A stretch of DNA of 64,000 bases from positions 39,699 through 103,698 of the forward strand of contig JAQWPM010000013.1 in the NCBI GenBank assembly GCA_029245345.1, read 5' to 3'. The position numbers and the translations under genes are program-made. The stretch comes from Longimicrobiales bacterium. Its GTDB lineage: Bacteria; Gemmatimonadota; Gemmatimonadetes; Longimicrobiales; Gaopeijiaceae. Shown here piece by piece: positions 43,125 to 51,461 of this stretch (position 1 is the first letter of the stretch; each line of letters starts with the position of its first letter). The notes under the pieces were generated by a model that searched no databases, was not told the DNA's origin, and saw nothing but the letters and a program-made list of their open reading frames with translations.

Positions 43125-44119
43125 CAGTTCGCTTCAGGGAGTTCGTTGTTGAGTTCTGCGTAAACCTGTTGGATGGCGCGAGGCCCCTGACTCGAGAAGA
43201 GCGACCACCCAGCGAGATCGCCGAAGTCCGCTTGGGCCTGGGCGTCCTCTAGGCTGAGCCCTTGGCTGTGGAGGCTCGTGGAAACTTGGATGACCCGGGC
43301 CACCGCAATGCGGTAGGACTCGAGTTCTTCTGTCAAAATTTCCGGGCTGTCCACGAAACCGTGACCGGGGACGTAGACATCAACATCCATGGCCTGGGCT
43401 CGTTCAATCATCGCGACCCACTCCGACGGGTACGCCGACCGCATGGCTGGGAATACCCGGTGGAGGTACGCCTCGCTCATGAACAGGATCTTCTCCGCAG
43501 GGAGATAGACGACGAGGTCTCCCCCTGTGTGGGCTCGGCCCAAGAAGAGCACTTCGACCGTCTTGTCACCCAGCGTCAGTGATTCGCTGTTTGCGATCAT
43601 TCGGGTCGGGACAATGACAGGTGCTGCGTCCGGAGCGCGCTCGGGGTTCTTCGCCGAAGCCTCAAGGATCGCCGCTGACGTAGGATGTGCGATGAACTCC
43701 GCGGTTGCGGGGAAGGCCGAGTTTCCGGCGGTGTGGTCTCCGTGATCCGAGCATACGACCACGTGGGTGATCGGCTGGTCAGTGATCTCGCCGATGCGGT
43801 CGACCATGCGCTGTGTTTCCTCGACGCTGCCTTGGCCATCCGCTACCAAGACGCCCTCGCTCGTCACGACGAACAGGCTCACCGTGGTGAACTTCTCGTC
43901 GCCTGCCGAGCGGAGTTGTTCGTACGAGTAGACGTTGGGAGCGAGCTCTTGGATACGCGGAAAATCGTCATCCGTATAGCCGCGGGCGTAAGGGTCGGCT
44001 GTACGCAGGAGCTCCGTGATTTGGGCCTGATCCGCATCGCTCGAGGTATCAGAGCCCGCACTCGTGCAAGCGCCCGTGACCAGTAGGGCGGTCAAGGCCA
44101 GCGTGGTAGTCGTTCTCAT
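43124..44119 (-). CDS. exported metallo-beta-lactamase-fold hydrolase, first His replaced
   Basis: This 331-residue protein has a signal sequence ending in a Cys (LLVTGAC, Cys18), so it is likely a lipoprotein, though the lipobox is imperfect. The MBL fold shows VTSEGVLVADGQGS and THVVVCSDHGDHTAGN, then MIANSESLTLGDKTVEVLFL, GRAHTGGDLVVYLP and DVYVPGHGFVDS. The zinc motif is SDHGDH (124-129) instead of HxHxDH, so the first histidine is a serine; the later GRAHTGGD and PGHGF ligands are intact. Members of this class are often beta-lactamase-like or quinoprotein-associated hydrolases. The start at 44119 overlaps the DUF1028 stop (ATGA). Confidence 0.85.
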   Translation of the reverse strand: MRTTTTLALTALLVTGACTSAGSDTSSDADQAQITELLRTADPYARGYTDDDFPRIQELAPNVYSYEQLRSAGDEKFTTVSLFVVTSEGVLVADGQGSVEETQRMVDRIGEITDQPITHVVVCSDHGDHTAGNSAFPATAEFIAHPTSAAILEASAKNPERAPDAAPVIVPTRMIANSESLTLGDKTVEVLFLGRAHTGGDLVVYLPAEKILFMSEAYLHRVFPAMRSAYPSEWVAMIERAQAMDVDVYVPGHGFVDSPEILTEELESYRIAVARVIQVSTSLHSQGLSLEDAQAQADFGDLAGWSLFSSQGPRAIQQVYAELNNELPEAN

Positions 44120-44994
44120 GCTCCGGATTCCCGCTCCGCCTTCCATGCGTCATATCTCATGCGCAGTGTCTTCACCGGGTTCGCGTTTTCCTGAGGCGTG
44201 ATGTCCTCGTCCGTGGCGCGTAGGTACATGTGGTAGTCGCCGTCGTTGAAGGAGTCGCCGTTAGGGTCGCTGGACAGCGCCTCCGTGATGTACGCCACGT
44301 GAGCGGTCTTGCCCTCACAGGGAACGTCGTCGAGAACAGGCGCGCTTTCGCATGTGCAGCGGCTGTCGCCTCCGGCTGCGTCGGCGGCTTCCATCGCTGC
44401 CATCACGCGATCGGCTAGGGACGGGCCGGCAGATACGAAGGCCGCCACCGCGCGGCGCACGACGTCGTCTGAGGCGAGGATGTTGCCCTGGATGGAGAAG
44501 TGGATGGACGTCTGAGGTACAGTGCTCTGAATGTCCAAGGACGCGGAGCCGTTGCCGCGGCCAGAGAAGCCTGCGGCGCGTCCGCGCATGTCCACGATCC
44601 CAAACTGCCGCCGCTCGATGGCGGGGTCTGCCCGCAGCATCTCAATAATCTCCGCCGGGTCGGTCCCGGCTTGGATCTGACGGTAGATCATCCACTGGTT
44701 CTGCCTAGAGCCGTCCACCCCCGCTTGGGCGGCGGCAACTCCGATCCCCGGTACGACGATCGCCTGAATGTCCATGAGTCCCGTGGCCCCTTGTTCGCCG
44801 AAGCTGGCGAAGCGGCCCTGTGCCACGCACGTCGCCGAAGCGATCACGATGCGCCCCGTGCGCGCATCCACAGCGATGACTGACCAGGTCGCTGAAGCGG
44901 CTGTCGGGAGAAGCCCAAAAAGCAGGGCCGCGAAGAGGATGACCAAGGGCTGTGTGCGTGGGCTGCGGAGTACCATGTGTCCGGCCTTCATCAA
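44116..44994 (-). CDS. DUF1028 (Ntn-hydrolase-like) exported protein
   Basis: This 292-residue protein has a signal peptide (about 12-36, ending in the AASA segment) directly before ATWSVIAVDARTGRIVIASA, the conserved DUF1028 start. Further family landmarks are GVDGSRQNQWMIYRQIQAGT and QFGIVDMRGRAAGFSGRG. The family is predicted to be related to N-terminal nucleophile hydrolases; after signal cleavage the Thr of ATW could be near the new N-terminus. Function is unknown. It is the first gene of an operon with the MBL-fold protein and an aminotransferase. Confidence 0.88.
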   Translation of the reverse strand: MMKAGHMVLRSPRTQPLVILFAALLFGLLPTAASATWSVIAVDARTGRIVIASATCVAQGRFASFGEQGATGLMDIQAIVVPGIGVAAAQAGVDGSRQNQWMIYRQIQAGTDPAEIIEMLRADPAIERRQFGIVDMRGRAAGFSGRGNGSASLDIQSTVPQTSIHFSIQGNILASDDVVRRAVAAFVSAGPSLADRVMAAMEAADAAGGDSRCTCESAPVLDDVPCEGKTAHVAYITEALSSDPNGDSFNDGDYHMYLRATDEDITPQENANPVKTLRMRYDAWKAERESGA

Positions 44995-45055
44995 GGGGAT
45001 GAGAGGACACAGAATGCGTCGAGCAGCCCGTTAGCCGCAACCACCCGCCTGCCTC

Positions 45056-45400
45056 TTAAGGTGGCCAATTCTGCCCCGACGATCGCGATAAACAGCGCGA
45101 GAAAACCAGGCGTTGCCCTTCGTGCTGTAGGACGTTCCGAGCGATCACATAGAGATTAGTGTCCGGAGCCAATTGTACCGGCGCGGGATTTTGAGCCAGC
45201 GCGCCAATGCCCAGGCGTCCCAAGTCCTCGGTCAGAGGGCCGTTGGCGCAATAACGCCACATGAAGACCTCTTTCCCTTCTGCGGAGAGCCGCTCGGCAG
45301 GCACACTGAAAACGCTGGCATCCAATCGCTGGCCGAGGTTCTGTACTGGGGGCCCTGGCGGTGTGGAGAACCAACAAATCGGGTGTAAGATGCCAGGCAC
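45056..45400 (-). CDS. doubtful 114-residue ORF
   Basis: This open frame starts with GTG at 45400, inside the terminator hairpin. An internal ATG (FMWRYCANGPL, near 45263) gives about 67 residues including LAPDTNLYVIARNVLQHEG and QRLVFSRCLS. I do not recognise a family. The composition is protein-like in the second half, but no ribosome binding site or neighbour supports it. It may be the end of an old gene. Apart from this and the terminator, 44995-45456 holds nothing I can name. Confidence 0.25.
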   Translation of the reverse strand: MPGILHPICWFSTPPGPPVQNLGQRLDASVFSVPAERLSAEGKEVFMWRYCANGPLTEDLGRLGIGALAQNPAPVQLAPDTNLYVIARNVLQHEGQRLVFSRCLSRSSGQNWPP

Positions 45401-45440
45401 AAAAACGGGCAGGCCGTGTTTTCGGCCTGCCCGTTTTTGT
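45399..45440 (-). terminator. strong intrinsic terminator of the DUF1592-DUF1552-ankyrin operon
   Basis: A perfect inverted repeat has 18-base arms (ACAAAAACGGGCAGGCCG and its complement) around a six-base loop. The A/T ends provide T runs in both directions (GTTTTTGT on the plus strand). It begins 17 bases after the ankyrin gene stop and so ends that minus-strand operon; it could also act on plus-strand transcripts. Confidence 0.93.
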
Positions 45441-45456
45441 TGTCAGAGTCCGCTGT

Positions 45457-47382
45457 CTACTGGCAGCTCTGGCAATTGTGGTTGTTCATGGCGCCCAGTC
45501 CCTCGAGTAATGCGATTGTCTCAGGGAAGGGCTGCACACGCTGCTGCGGGCCGTTCGCCACGTCGACCGTTGTCTGCCCACGGCGACTGACATGCGTCAC
45601 GTCGGCGCCCTGTGAGACCAAGTACATGATCATCTCGTTATCACCGCGTGCCGCCGCATGGTGCACAGGGGAGTAGCCGTCGTGGTCACGGGCGTTCACG
45701 TCCGCGTCAAGCTCTTCGACGAGGTATTTCACGGCCGGGAGCCAACCATCAGTAACGTGACGATGGGAGTTCCCGGCGCGCGAACCCGTGTATCCGACCC
45801 CGGAGGCTGCGTGAATTGGGAAGACGGCCGGTCCACCGTTTGGAACGGGCTCTAGCCCCGAAGGGTCGGTAGTCGAGCCCGAACTGCCCCGCCTGCTTCG
45901 GCCCGGAGTCTTCTTCGTCGGGATATCGGGATCCGCCCCGTATCCGATGAGAAGCCGCATGGCAGCCACGTCTGTGGCGTGTGCAGCGCGCCAAAACGCA
46001 GTAGCCCCGTCGAACTTCACGCCCAGGATGTCGAAGTTGAACGACGCGTACCAAATGTGTCGTTCCGTCCGGTGGTTGATGTCGGCGCCAGCCTTCAGCA
46101 ACGCTTCCATCATGGTGAGATAGTCGGTGGCCTGCTGTTTGAACGCAGTCGGCTGCGGGTAGAATGCCTTCGGTGCCCACCGGTTGTTCAGAGTGGCGAA
46201 GAGCGGCGCTGCGCCATCCTCACTCGCGATGTTCGGGTCCGCGCCCAGCTCCAAGTACTGCATAGCTATGTCGTAGTTGCCGTTGATCGTGGCCATCAGG
46301 AGCGGAGTCGTGTTGTCTCCCGCAGTGGGCGTGTTCACATCTGCGCCGGCCGCCACGAGGAGCATCGCCGCTTCATGGTGCCCGTCGCGGGAAGCGTAGT
46401 GCAGGGGCGTCAGTCCTCCCTCGATCCCGACCAGGTCCGTATAGGAGAGAGAACGGGCTCCCGTTGAGCTTGAAGAGGTTGTTGATCCCGTGCCGCCCGT
46501 GCCTTGGGTCGCTCCACCAGGGACTCGGTCCGAGCCGAGCTGGGAGTTATTGTCATCCTGAGCCAGCGTCTGAGCGCCATCCCGGTTTTCGTCCGGGTCG
46601 TCATCCGGATCCTCGTCCTGCGGCGCCGCTTGCAGCGCCTGTGCGGGAGTCACCGCAACAGCCTGCGGCTGGGCTGAGGGTTGTTCAGCTACCGCAGTCG
46701 TTCCTGTTTGGGTTGCTTCTGCCGCTCGATCCGCCTCGCGAACCGCTGCGACCACCTGTTGGCGACGCCTGCGGTCGGGGGCAGCTGCTGCGGATATGGC
46801 GGCGTAGTCGATGACCTTTGTGACCGCCTGTACGTCCGCACCAGCCCCAATGAGCGTTTGCATCGCACTGAGGCGGTTGGCTGCCGTCGCCCAGTGAAGT
46901 GGGGTCTGTTGGTGCGTCCCTTCCGTGGCGTCCACCTGGGCGCCCGATGCGACGAGCGCCGAAACTGCGCCGGCGCTTCCAGACGCAGCTGCGAGATGCA
47001 GCGGGGTAGCACCGGTCGTCGTGCGAGACGTGGCATCTGCACCAGCACCAGCGAGTGTGGTGATCGCCTCAGCATGACCGTTCTTGCTGGCCAAGTGCAG
47101 TGCGGTAAACCCACCAAGTCGGGTCGTGGCTTCGCTGTTGGCTCCCGCATAGAGCAGGACCTCCACCATGGCAGCGTTGCCCTGCATGCCCGCCCAATGG
47201 AGGGCTGTCATGCCGTCGCCCTGTGCACCATTCACATCCGATCCATCGCGTAGGAGGGCCCGAACGGTTTCGGTGTCATTCCGCTGCGCGGCGTCCGCGA
47301 CGGGTGACTCTGTCGAAGCGGCCGTGATCAGCAGGGTGAGCAGGAGCGCTGCGATCCCGTTTGCGTGGAGTCGATTCTTCAT
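45457..47382 (-). CDS. exported ankyrin-repeat protein with Cys/His tail
   Basis: This 641-residue protein has a signal peptide (about 6-31, IAALLLTLLITAASTESPVADA). It then carries about ten ankyrin repeats in two blocks (about 32-190 and 325-625), for example GMTALHWAGMQGNAAMVEVL, GFTALHLASKNGHAEAITTL and GYSPVHHAAARGDNEMIMYL. A low-complexity Glu/Asp/Ser/Thr linker (about 220-320) separates the blocks. The extreme C-terminus, NNHNCQSCQ, is a CxxC with nearby His that could bind metal. Ankyrin repeats bind proteins. It is the last gene of the operon with DUF1552 and DUF1592, 13 bases after DUF1552. Confidence 0.92.
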   Translation of the reverse strand: MKNRLHANGIAALLLTLLITAASTESPVADAAQRNDTETVRALLRDGSDVNGAQGDGMTALHWAGMQGNAAMVEVLLYAGANSEATTRLGGFTALHLASKNGHAEAITTLAGAGADATSRTTTGATPLHLAAASGSAGAVSALVASGAQVDATEGTHQQTPLHWATAANRLSAMQTLIGAGADVQAVTKVIDYAAISAAAAPDRRRRQQVVAAVREADRAAEATQTGTTAVAEQPSAQPQAVAVTPAQALQAAPQDEDPDDDPDENRDGAQTLAQDDNNSQLGSDRVPGGATQGTGGTGSTTSSSSTGARSLSYTDLVGIEGGLTPLHYASRDGHHEAAMLLVAAGADVNTPTAGDNTTPLLMATINGNYDIAMQYLELGADPNIASEDGAAPLFATLNNRWAPKAFYPQPTAFKQQATDYLTMMEALLKAGADINHRTERHIWYASFNFDILGVKFDGATAFWRAAHATDVAAMRLLIGYGADPDIPTKKTPGRSRRGSSGSTTDPSGLEPVPNGGPAVFPIHAASGVGYTGSRAGNSHRHVTDGWLPAVKYLVEELDADVNARDHDGYSPVHHAAARGDNEMIMYLVSQGADVTHVSRRGQTTVDVANGPQQRVQPFPETIALLEGLGAMNNHNCQSCQ

Positions 47383-47395
47383 TCGCCTAGTCTCC

Positions 47396-48787
47396 TCAGG
47401 CCGACCACGAGAAGTCGCCGTTGCTGTTCCCGAACGTCTCGACGTTGTCTATGCCCAGCTTGTGGATCATGGACAGCATCACGTTCGCCATCGGAGTCCC
47501 GTCAGGTGCCTTGATGTGCAGACCACCGCGCGGGAGATGGCCGTTGGCTCCACCGGCTACGATGAGCGGGCAACGCTTGTGGTTGTGCAGATTCGAGTCG
47601 CCCATGGGCGAGCCGTACACGATCATCGTCTTGTCGAGCAGATTCGAGTCGCCTTCCATGGTGTCCTTGAGCTTGTCCATGAAATACGGAAGCAGGCTCA
47701 CATGGTATTTGTTGATCTCAGCGAACTCGGTCACGCGCTCAGGCTGGCCGCCGTGGTGCGACGCGTTGTGGAAGCCCGAATCGATGCCCGAGTCCGGGTA
47801 GACGCGGCCAGAGCCATCGCGGCCCATCTTGAACGTGAAGACCCGGGTCATGTCCGCCGCAAATGCGAGGGCCTGGATGTCGAACATCAACTTGACGTGA
47901 TCCGTGTAGGAATCGGGTACGCCGGCCGGCGCTCCAGCCAACTGGCGTTCTCCACCGCTTCGGTTCCGTACTTCGATGCGCTGAATGCGACCTTCGATCT
48001 CGCGGATGTTCTCCAGGTAGCGCTCCATGCGCTGCCGGTCTCTCGCCCCGAGTTGGTATTTCAGCGAAGCCACTTCGCCTGCGATCCAGTCCAGAATGCT
48101 CTGGTCCGTTTTGCGTCGGGCGGCTCGTTCCTCAGCCGTGGCGCCCGCGCCGAACAACTGATCGAAGGCGACCCGCGGGTCCCTGATCATTGGAAGCGGC
48201 ACACTCTCGGACTTCCACGAGATGGTGTCGGTGTACACACAAGCGTAGCCATAGGCACAACCACCTGCCTGATCCACGTTTTCGATGCAGAGCTGCATGG
48301 ACGAAATCGGCGTGTCGTCACCGACTTCTTCTGCGTAGATCTGATCAAGCGACTTCCCGGCGCGTACGTCGGACCCTTCCGTCTGGAACGGGTGCTCCTG
48401 GGTGAGGAATACGGCACTCGACCGGAAATGGTCACCACCGATCTCTTGGGCCGCGCGCGCTTCGGCGCCCTCGACGTCTGTGTTGGAGACGATCGTGAGG
48501 TAGTCGCGGAACCTCTCCATGGGAGCCAGGCTGCCGCCGCTCAGGTCGAAGTCACGCCCGATATCCGCAGGGTTCCAGAGGTGTTGCGAGGCACCCCACT
48601 CGTTACTGCCCGCTGCGCCGTGCACCATCTCGATGCCCACGAAGCGAGTCTTGTCGAGTTCCTTCGCGGTCTCGGACCAGGGACTACGGGCCGGGATCAT
48701 CGCGTCTAGAAAAGGCAGTGCGACGCTCGCGCCCATTCCACGAAGGAAGGTGCGCCGCTCAATGTGCTTGTTGGTCAGGAAAGTCAT
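47396..48787 (-). CDS. Tat-exported DUF1552 protein
   Basis: This 463-residue protein has a twin-arginine signal (RRTFLRGMGASVALPFLDAM, residues 11-31) followed by the DUF1552 domain. Landmarks include MVHGAAGSNEWGA, TIVSNTDVEG and the C-terminal MIVYGSPMGDSNLHNHKRCP with GGANGHLPRGG. The domain resembles the DUF1501/alkaline-phosphatase-like sulfatase fold in its late motifs, but no enzyme activity is established. Tat export implies folding or cofactor loading in the cytoplasm. It is the middle gene of an operon with a DUF1592 cytochrome-like protein upstream (49 bases) and an ankyrin protein downstream (13 bases). Confidence 0.93.
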   Translation of the reverse strand: MTFLTNKHIERRTFLRGMGASVALPFLDAMIPARSPWSETAKELDKTRFVGIEMVHGAAGSNEWGASQHLWNPADIGRDFDLSGGSLAPMERFRDYLTIVSNTDVEGAEARAAQEIGGDHFRSSAVFLTQEHPFQTEGSDVRAGKSLDQIYAEEVGDDTPISSMQLCIENVDQAGGCAYGYACVYTDTISWKSESVPLPMIRDPRVAFDQLFGAGATAEERAARRKTDQSILDWIAGEVASLKYQLGARDRQRMERYLENIREIEGRIQRIEVRNRSGGERQLAGAPAGVPDSYTDHVKLMFDIQALAFAADMTRVFTFKMGRDGSGRVYPDSGIDSGFHNASHHGGQPERVTEFAEINKYHVSLLPYFMDKLKDTMEGDSNLLDKTMIVYGSPMGDSNLHNHKRCPLIVAGGANGHLPRGGLHIKAPDGTPMANVMLSMIHKLGIDNVETFGNSNGDFSWSA

Positions 48788-48836
48788 CGCCTGAGTTCCT
48801 CGGGTCTTAGTTAGCGATTCGTAATTGCTTGTGTTT

Positions 48837-51272
48837 CTAGTGCCCCATTTCGTCCGCGACCGCTTCTACTTTACTCATGCGGAACGCCGGGCTCTGGACT
48901 ACGCCCATGATGAACGACGACATCTTGTAGCCGTTCTCAGATGCATCTGCTTCAATTTCACGAATCGTCGGCATGTCGAAGTATTCGACCCGACGACCCA
49001 AGGCATAAGCCATCATGTTGCGCGCGAAGGTGCGCACGAACACGGATGGACGGCTCAGGATGGCGTTGCGCAGGTCGGCCGGGCCATTGATGGGTGATCC
49101 ATCGTACAACTGCCCAGACGCGTCGATTTCCACCCCGTTCTCTTTGATTCTCCATGTGCCGGTCACGTCGAAGTTGTCGAGTGCCAGGCCAATGGGGTCG
49201 ATCACGTTGTGGCAGGAGCTACACGACGGGTTGGCCCGGTGCTGTTCCATACGCTCACGTGTCGTGAGTTCACGGCCATCGGTGGCGGCGGCAGTTTCTT
49301 CGAATGCTGGAATGTTCGGCGGTGGTGGGGGCGGCGGACTTCCAAGCATTACCTCCATCACCCACTTCCCGCGTAGTACAGGAGACGTCCGGTTCGCGTG
49401 GGACGTCATCATCAAGATGCTGGCGTGTCCGAGTAGGCCGCGACGGTTCGTGTCCGCGATGGGAACCTTGCGGAAGTGGGGCCCAGTGATGTCTGGGAGG
49501 TCGTAGTGCCGCCCGAGGCGCTCGTTCACGAACGTGTAGTCGGCCGTGAGCAGGTCGAAGATGTTCTTGTCTTCCTGCACGATGTTGTGGAAGAGCAACT
49601 CCGTCTCGCGGTTCATCGCTTCAGCCAACGTGTTGTCATAGTACGGATAGAGCTGCGCGTCCGGGTGGATCTTCTCTAGGTCCTGGAGACGCAGCCACTG
49701 CGACGCGAACCGCGTCGCCAAGGACTCGGCGCGAGGGTCCGCCAACATGCGCCGCGTCTGTTCTTCGAGGACATCCGAGTCGGTCAGGTCCCCGCTTTCT
49801 GCGACCGCGATCAGCTCTGCGTCTGGGGGTGTAGCCCACAGGAAGAACGACAGGCGTGTCGCGAGATCATTGGCACTGATGTCGTACACGTCGCCCGGTG
49901 TGACTCCAGACGGAATCTCCTCCAAGCGGAACACGAAGTGCGGACTCGCCAGGATTGCCTGCAGCGCGGTTCGGATCCCGTACTCGAAGCCGCCCCCGTC
50001 GTTGCCCTGGTCGAAGAAGACCATGAGGTCGCTGAGGTCGTCACCCTTGAGCGGGCGCCGATACGCCTTGGAGGCCAACTGTTCCACGATTTCTTCAGCG
50101 CAGGGACGTTCCTCAGCCATCGACGTCGGCCGGCACGTGAAGATCACGTTGCGAGCGGGGGTCTCGGAAACTCCCGAAACGCTGAAGGGTCCGGAGATCG
50201 TCATGTCACGCAGGTGCGGCCCTGTCGTAACGCCGTACGCGGTCCCGATCTGTGAGTCGGCCAGCGTATAGTCGACCGGGGTGATCAGGTCGACCACGGG
50301 CCCTTCGAACTTCTGGATGAATGCAGCGGAGACCCGGTGCGGCCCGGCGGGCACATGAATCGAAGGGGTCTCGAGGCGTAGCCCGGTCGGGTCGGATTCG
50401 GACATCCACCGATCGATGTGCAGCAGCGCCACACGCGAGCCATTGATCGAGACCTCAAGTTGTTCGTTCGGTGACGTGAGGCCGTAAAGATTTCCTGTTG
50501 GCTCCGGGTGGAGCTCGAGTTCGAAGATGTACTCGCCGTCGGCTGGGAAGTTGTGTACAACCGATGTGCCGCCACGTGTGCCGAGGGGCGTCCCTTCGAT
50601 GTGAACCATCTGGGACATCGTCTTGGCGACCTTAAATACCGCTGAAGACGGCGAGGCGTCGGGATCCCCGACCGCAGCTCTGCTCAAGAACCCTGCAGCG
50701 CGCATGTAGCCTTCCATCAACGTCGCGGACAGCATCTGCATGTCGGCGATGTTGTCGAAGTTCTCGCTCATGGTCTCATTCGGCAGGAACGCAGAGGCGT
50801 CCATTTCGAAGCCGAAGAGTTCTCGGGCCGCCCCCTCATACTCGGCGCGATTGAGCCGCTGGAACGTCCGGTACCCCGGGTTCGGGTTGTCTCGGGCTGC
50901 CTCGTCGAGGGAGTTCTCGAGGGTTTCAGCCAGAAGCGCCAGCGTGTCCTCAGGGGGACGGCGAGAGGTGGCGGGAGGCATCATGCCGGCGCGGAGCTTG
51001 TGAACAACCTTTTCCGCCAGCTCGGCCTTGGTCATCGGGTTGCCGATGTCGAAGCCTTCGAGTGACATGTTGCCCGTCATGCGACGATCCGAGTGACAAC
51101 GCACGCAGTACTGCTGAACAACTTCGTTCAGTGTCTCATCCAGCGGCCCTTCCGGCACGGCGGCTGCAGACACATGAGGAGCGTAAGCGACGACCGGATC
51201 CGTCCCGGTCGAGGGAGCGACCCCAATTAGCACGAGACCCGCAATCAGCATCGCGGACGCGTAGTTATTCAT
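48837..51272 (-). CDS. DUF1587/1592/1588/1585 protein with two CxxCH sites
   Basis: This 811-residue exported protein has a signal peptide (about 5-24), a cytochrome-type CVRCH site at 56-60, then the DUF1587 region (YRTFQRLNRAEYEGAARELFG), a beta-sandwich insert (about 230-370), and DUF1592/DUF1588/DUF1585. The last part contains RRGLLGHASILMMTSHANRT and a second CSSCH near residue 682, in SCSSCHNVIDPIGLALDNFD. Two covalent hemes are likely. The family is abundant in Planctomycetes and Gemmatimonadota and always sits by DUF1552 or DUF1501-type genes; the reaction is unknown. It is the first gene of the operon. The 189 bases upstream (51273-51461) form a divergent region with the DUF885 pair. 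Confidence 0.93.
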   Translation of the reverse strand: MNNYASAMLIAGLVLIGVAPSTGTDPVVAYAPHVSAAAVPEGPLDETLNEVVQQYCVRCHSDRRMTGNMSLEGFDIGNPMTKAELAEKVVHKLRAGMMPPATSRRPPEDTLALLAETLENSLDEAARDNPNPGYRTFQRLNRAEYEGAARELFGFEMDASAFLPNETMSENFDNIADMQMLSATLMEGYMRAAGFLSRAAVGDPDASPSSAVFKVAKTMSQMVHIEGTPLGTRGGTSVVHNFPADGEYIFELELHPEPTGNLYGLTSPNEQLEVSINGSRVALLHIDRWMSESDPTGLRLETPSIHVPAGPHRVSAAFIQKFEGPVVDLITPVDYTLADSQIGTAYGVTTGPHLRDMTISGPFSVSGVSETPARNVIFTCRPTSMAEERPCAEEIVEQLASKAYRRPLKGDDLSDLMVFFDQGNDGGGFEYGIRTALQAILASPHFVFRLEEIPSGVTPGDVYDISANDLATRLSFFLWATPPDAELIAVAESGDLTDSDVLEEQTRRMLADPRAESLATRFASQWLRLQDLEKIHPDAQLYPYYDNTLAEAMNRETELLFHNIVQEDKNIFDLLTADYTFVNERLGRHYDLPDITGPHFRKVPIADTNRRGLLGHASILMMTSHANRTSPVLRGKWVMEVMLGSPPPPPPPNIPAFEETAAATDGRELTTRERMEQHRANPSCSSCHNVIDPIGLALDNFDVTGTWRIKENGVEIDASGQLYDGSPINGPADLRNAILSRPSVFVRTFARNMMAYALGRRVEYFDMPTIREIEADASENGYKMSSFIMGVVQSPAFRMSKVEAVADEMGH

Positions 51273-51461
51273 TCTGACCTCGGTTCACACGCACAAGAGA
51301 TTGCAGCTTGTCACATAGAATAAGGACCCTTGGACAGCCAAAATGCTGACCGCTGCAGGACCCCGGTTGTAATTAATGAAACAATACCTGTGGTCCGGCG
51401 CTTTGGCTAGTGAACGGGCGGGGGTGGCGGCGGCTCTAAACGTGGTGATCTTGGGCGCATC

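Noticed and set aside
47168..48709. 513-residue plus-strand open frame
   Set aside because: It is antisense to the ankyrin and DUF1552 genes, with no motif or ribosome site.
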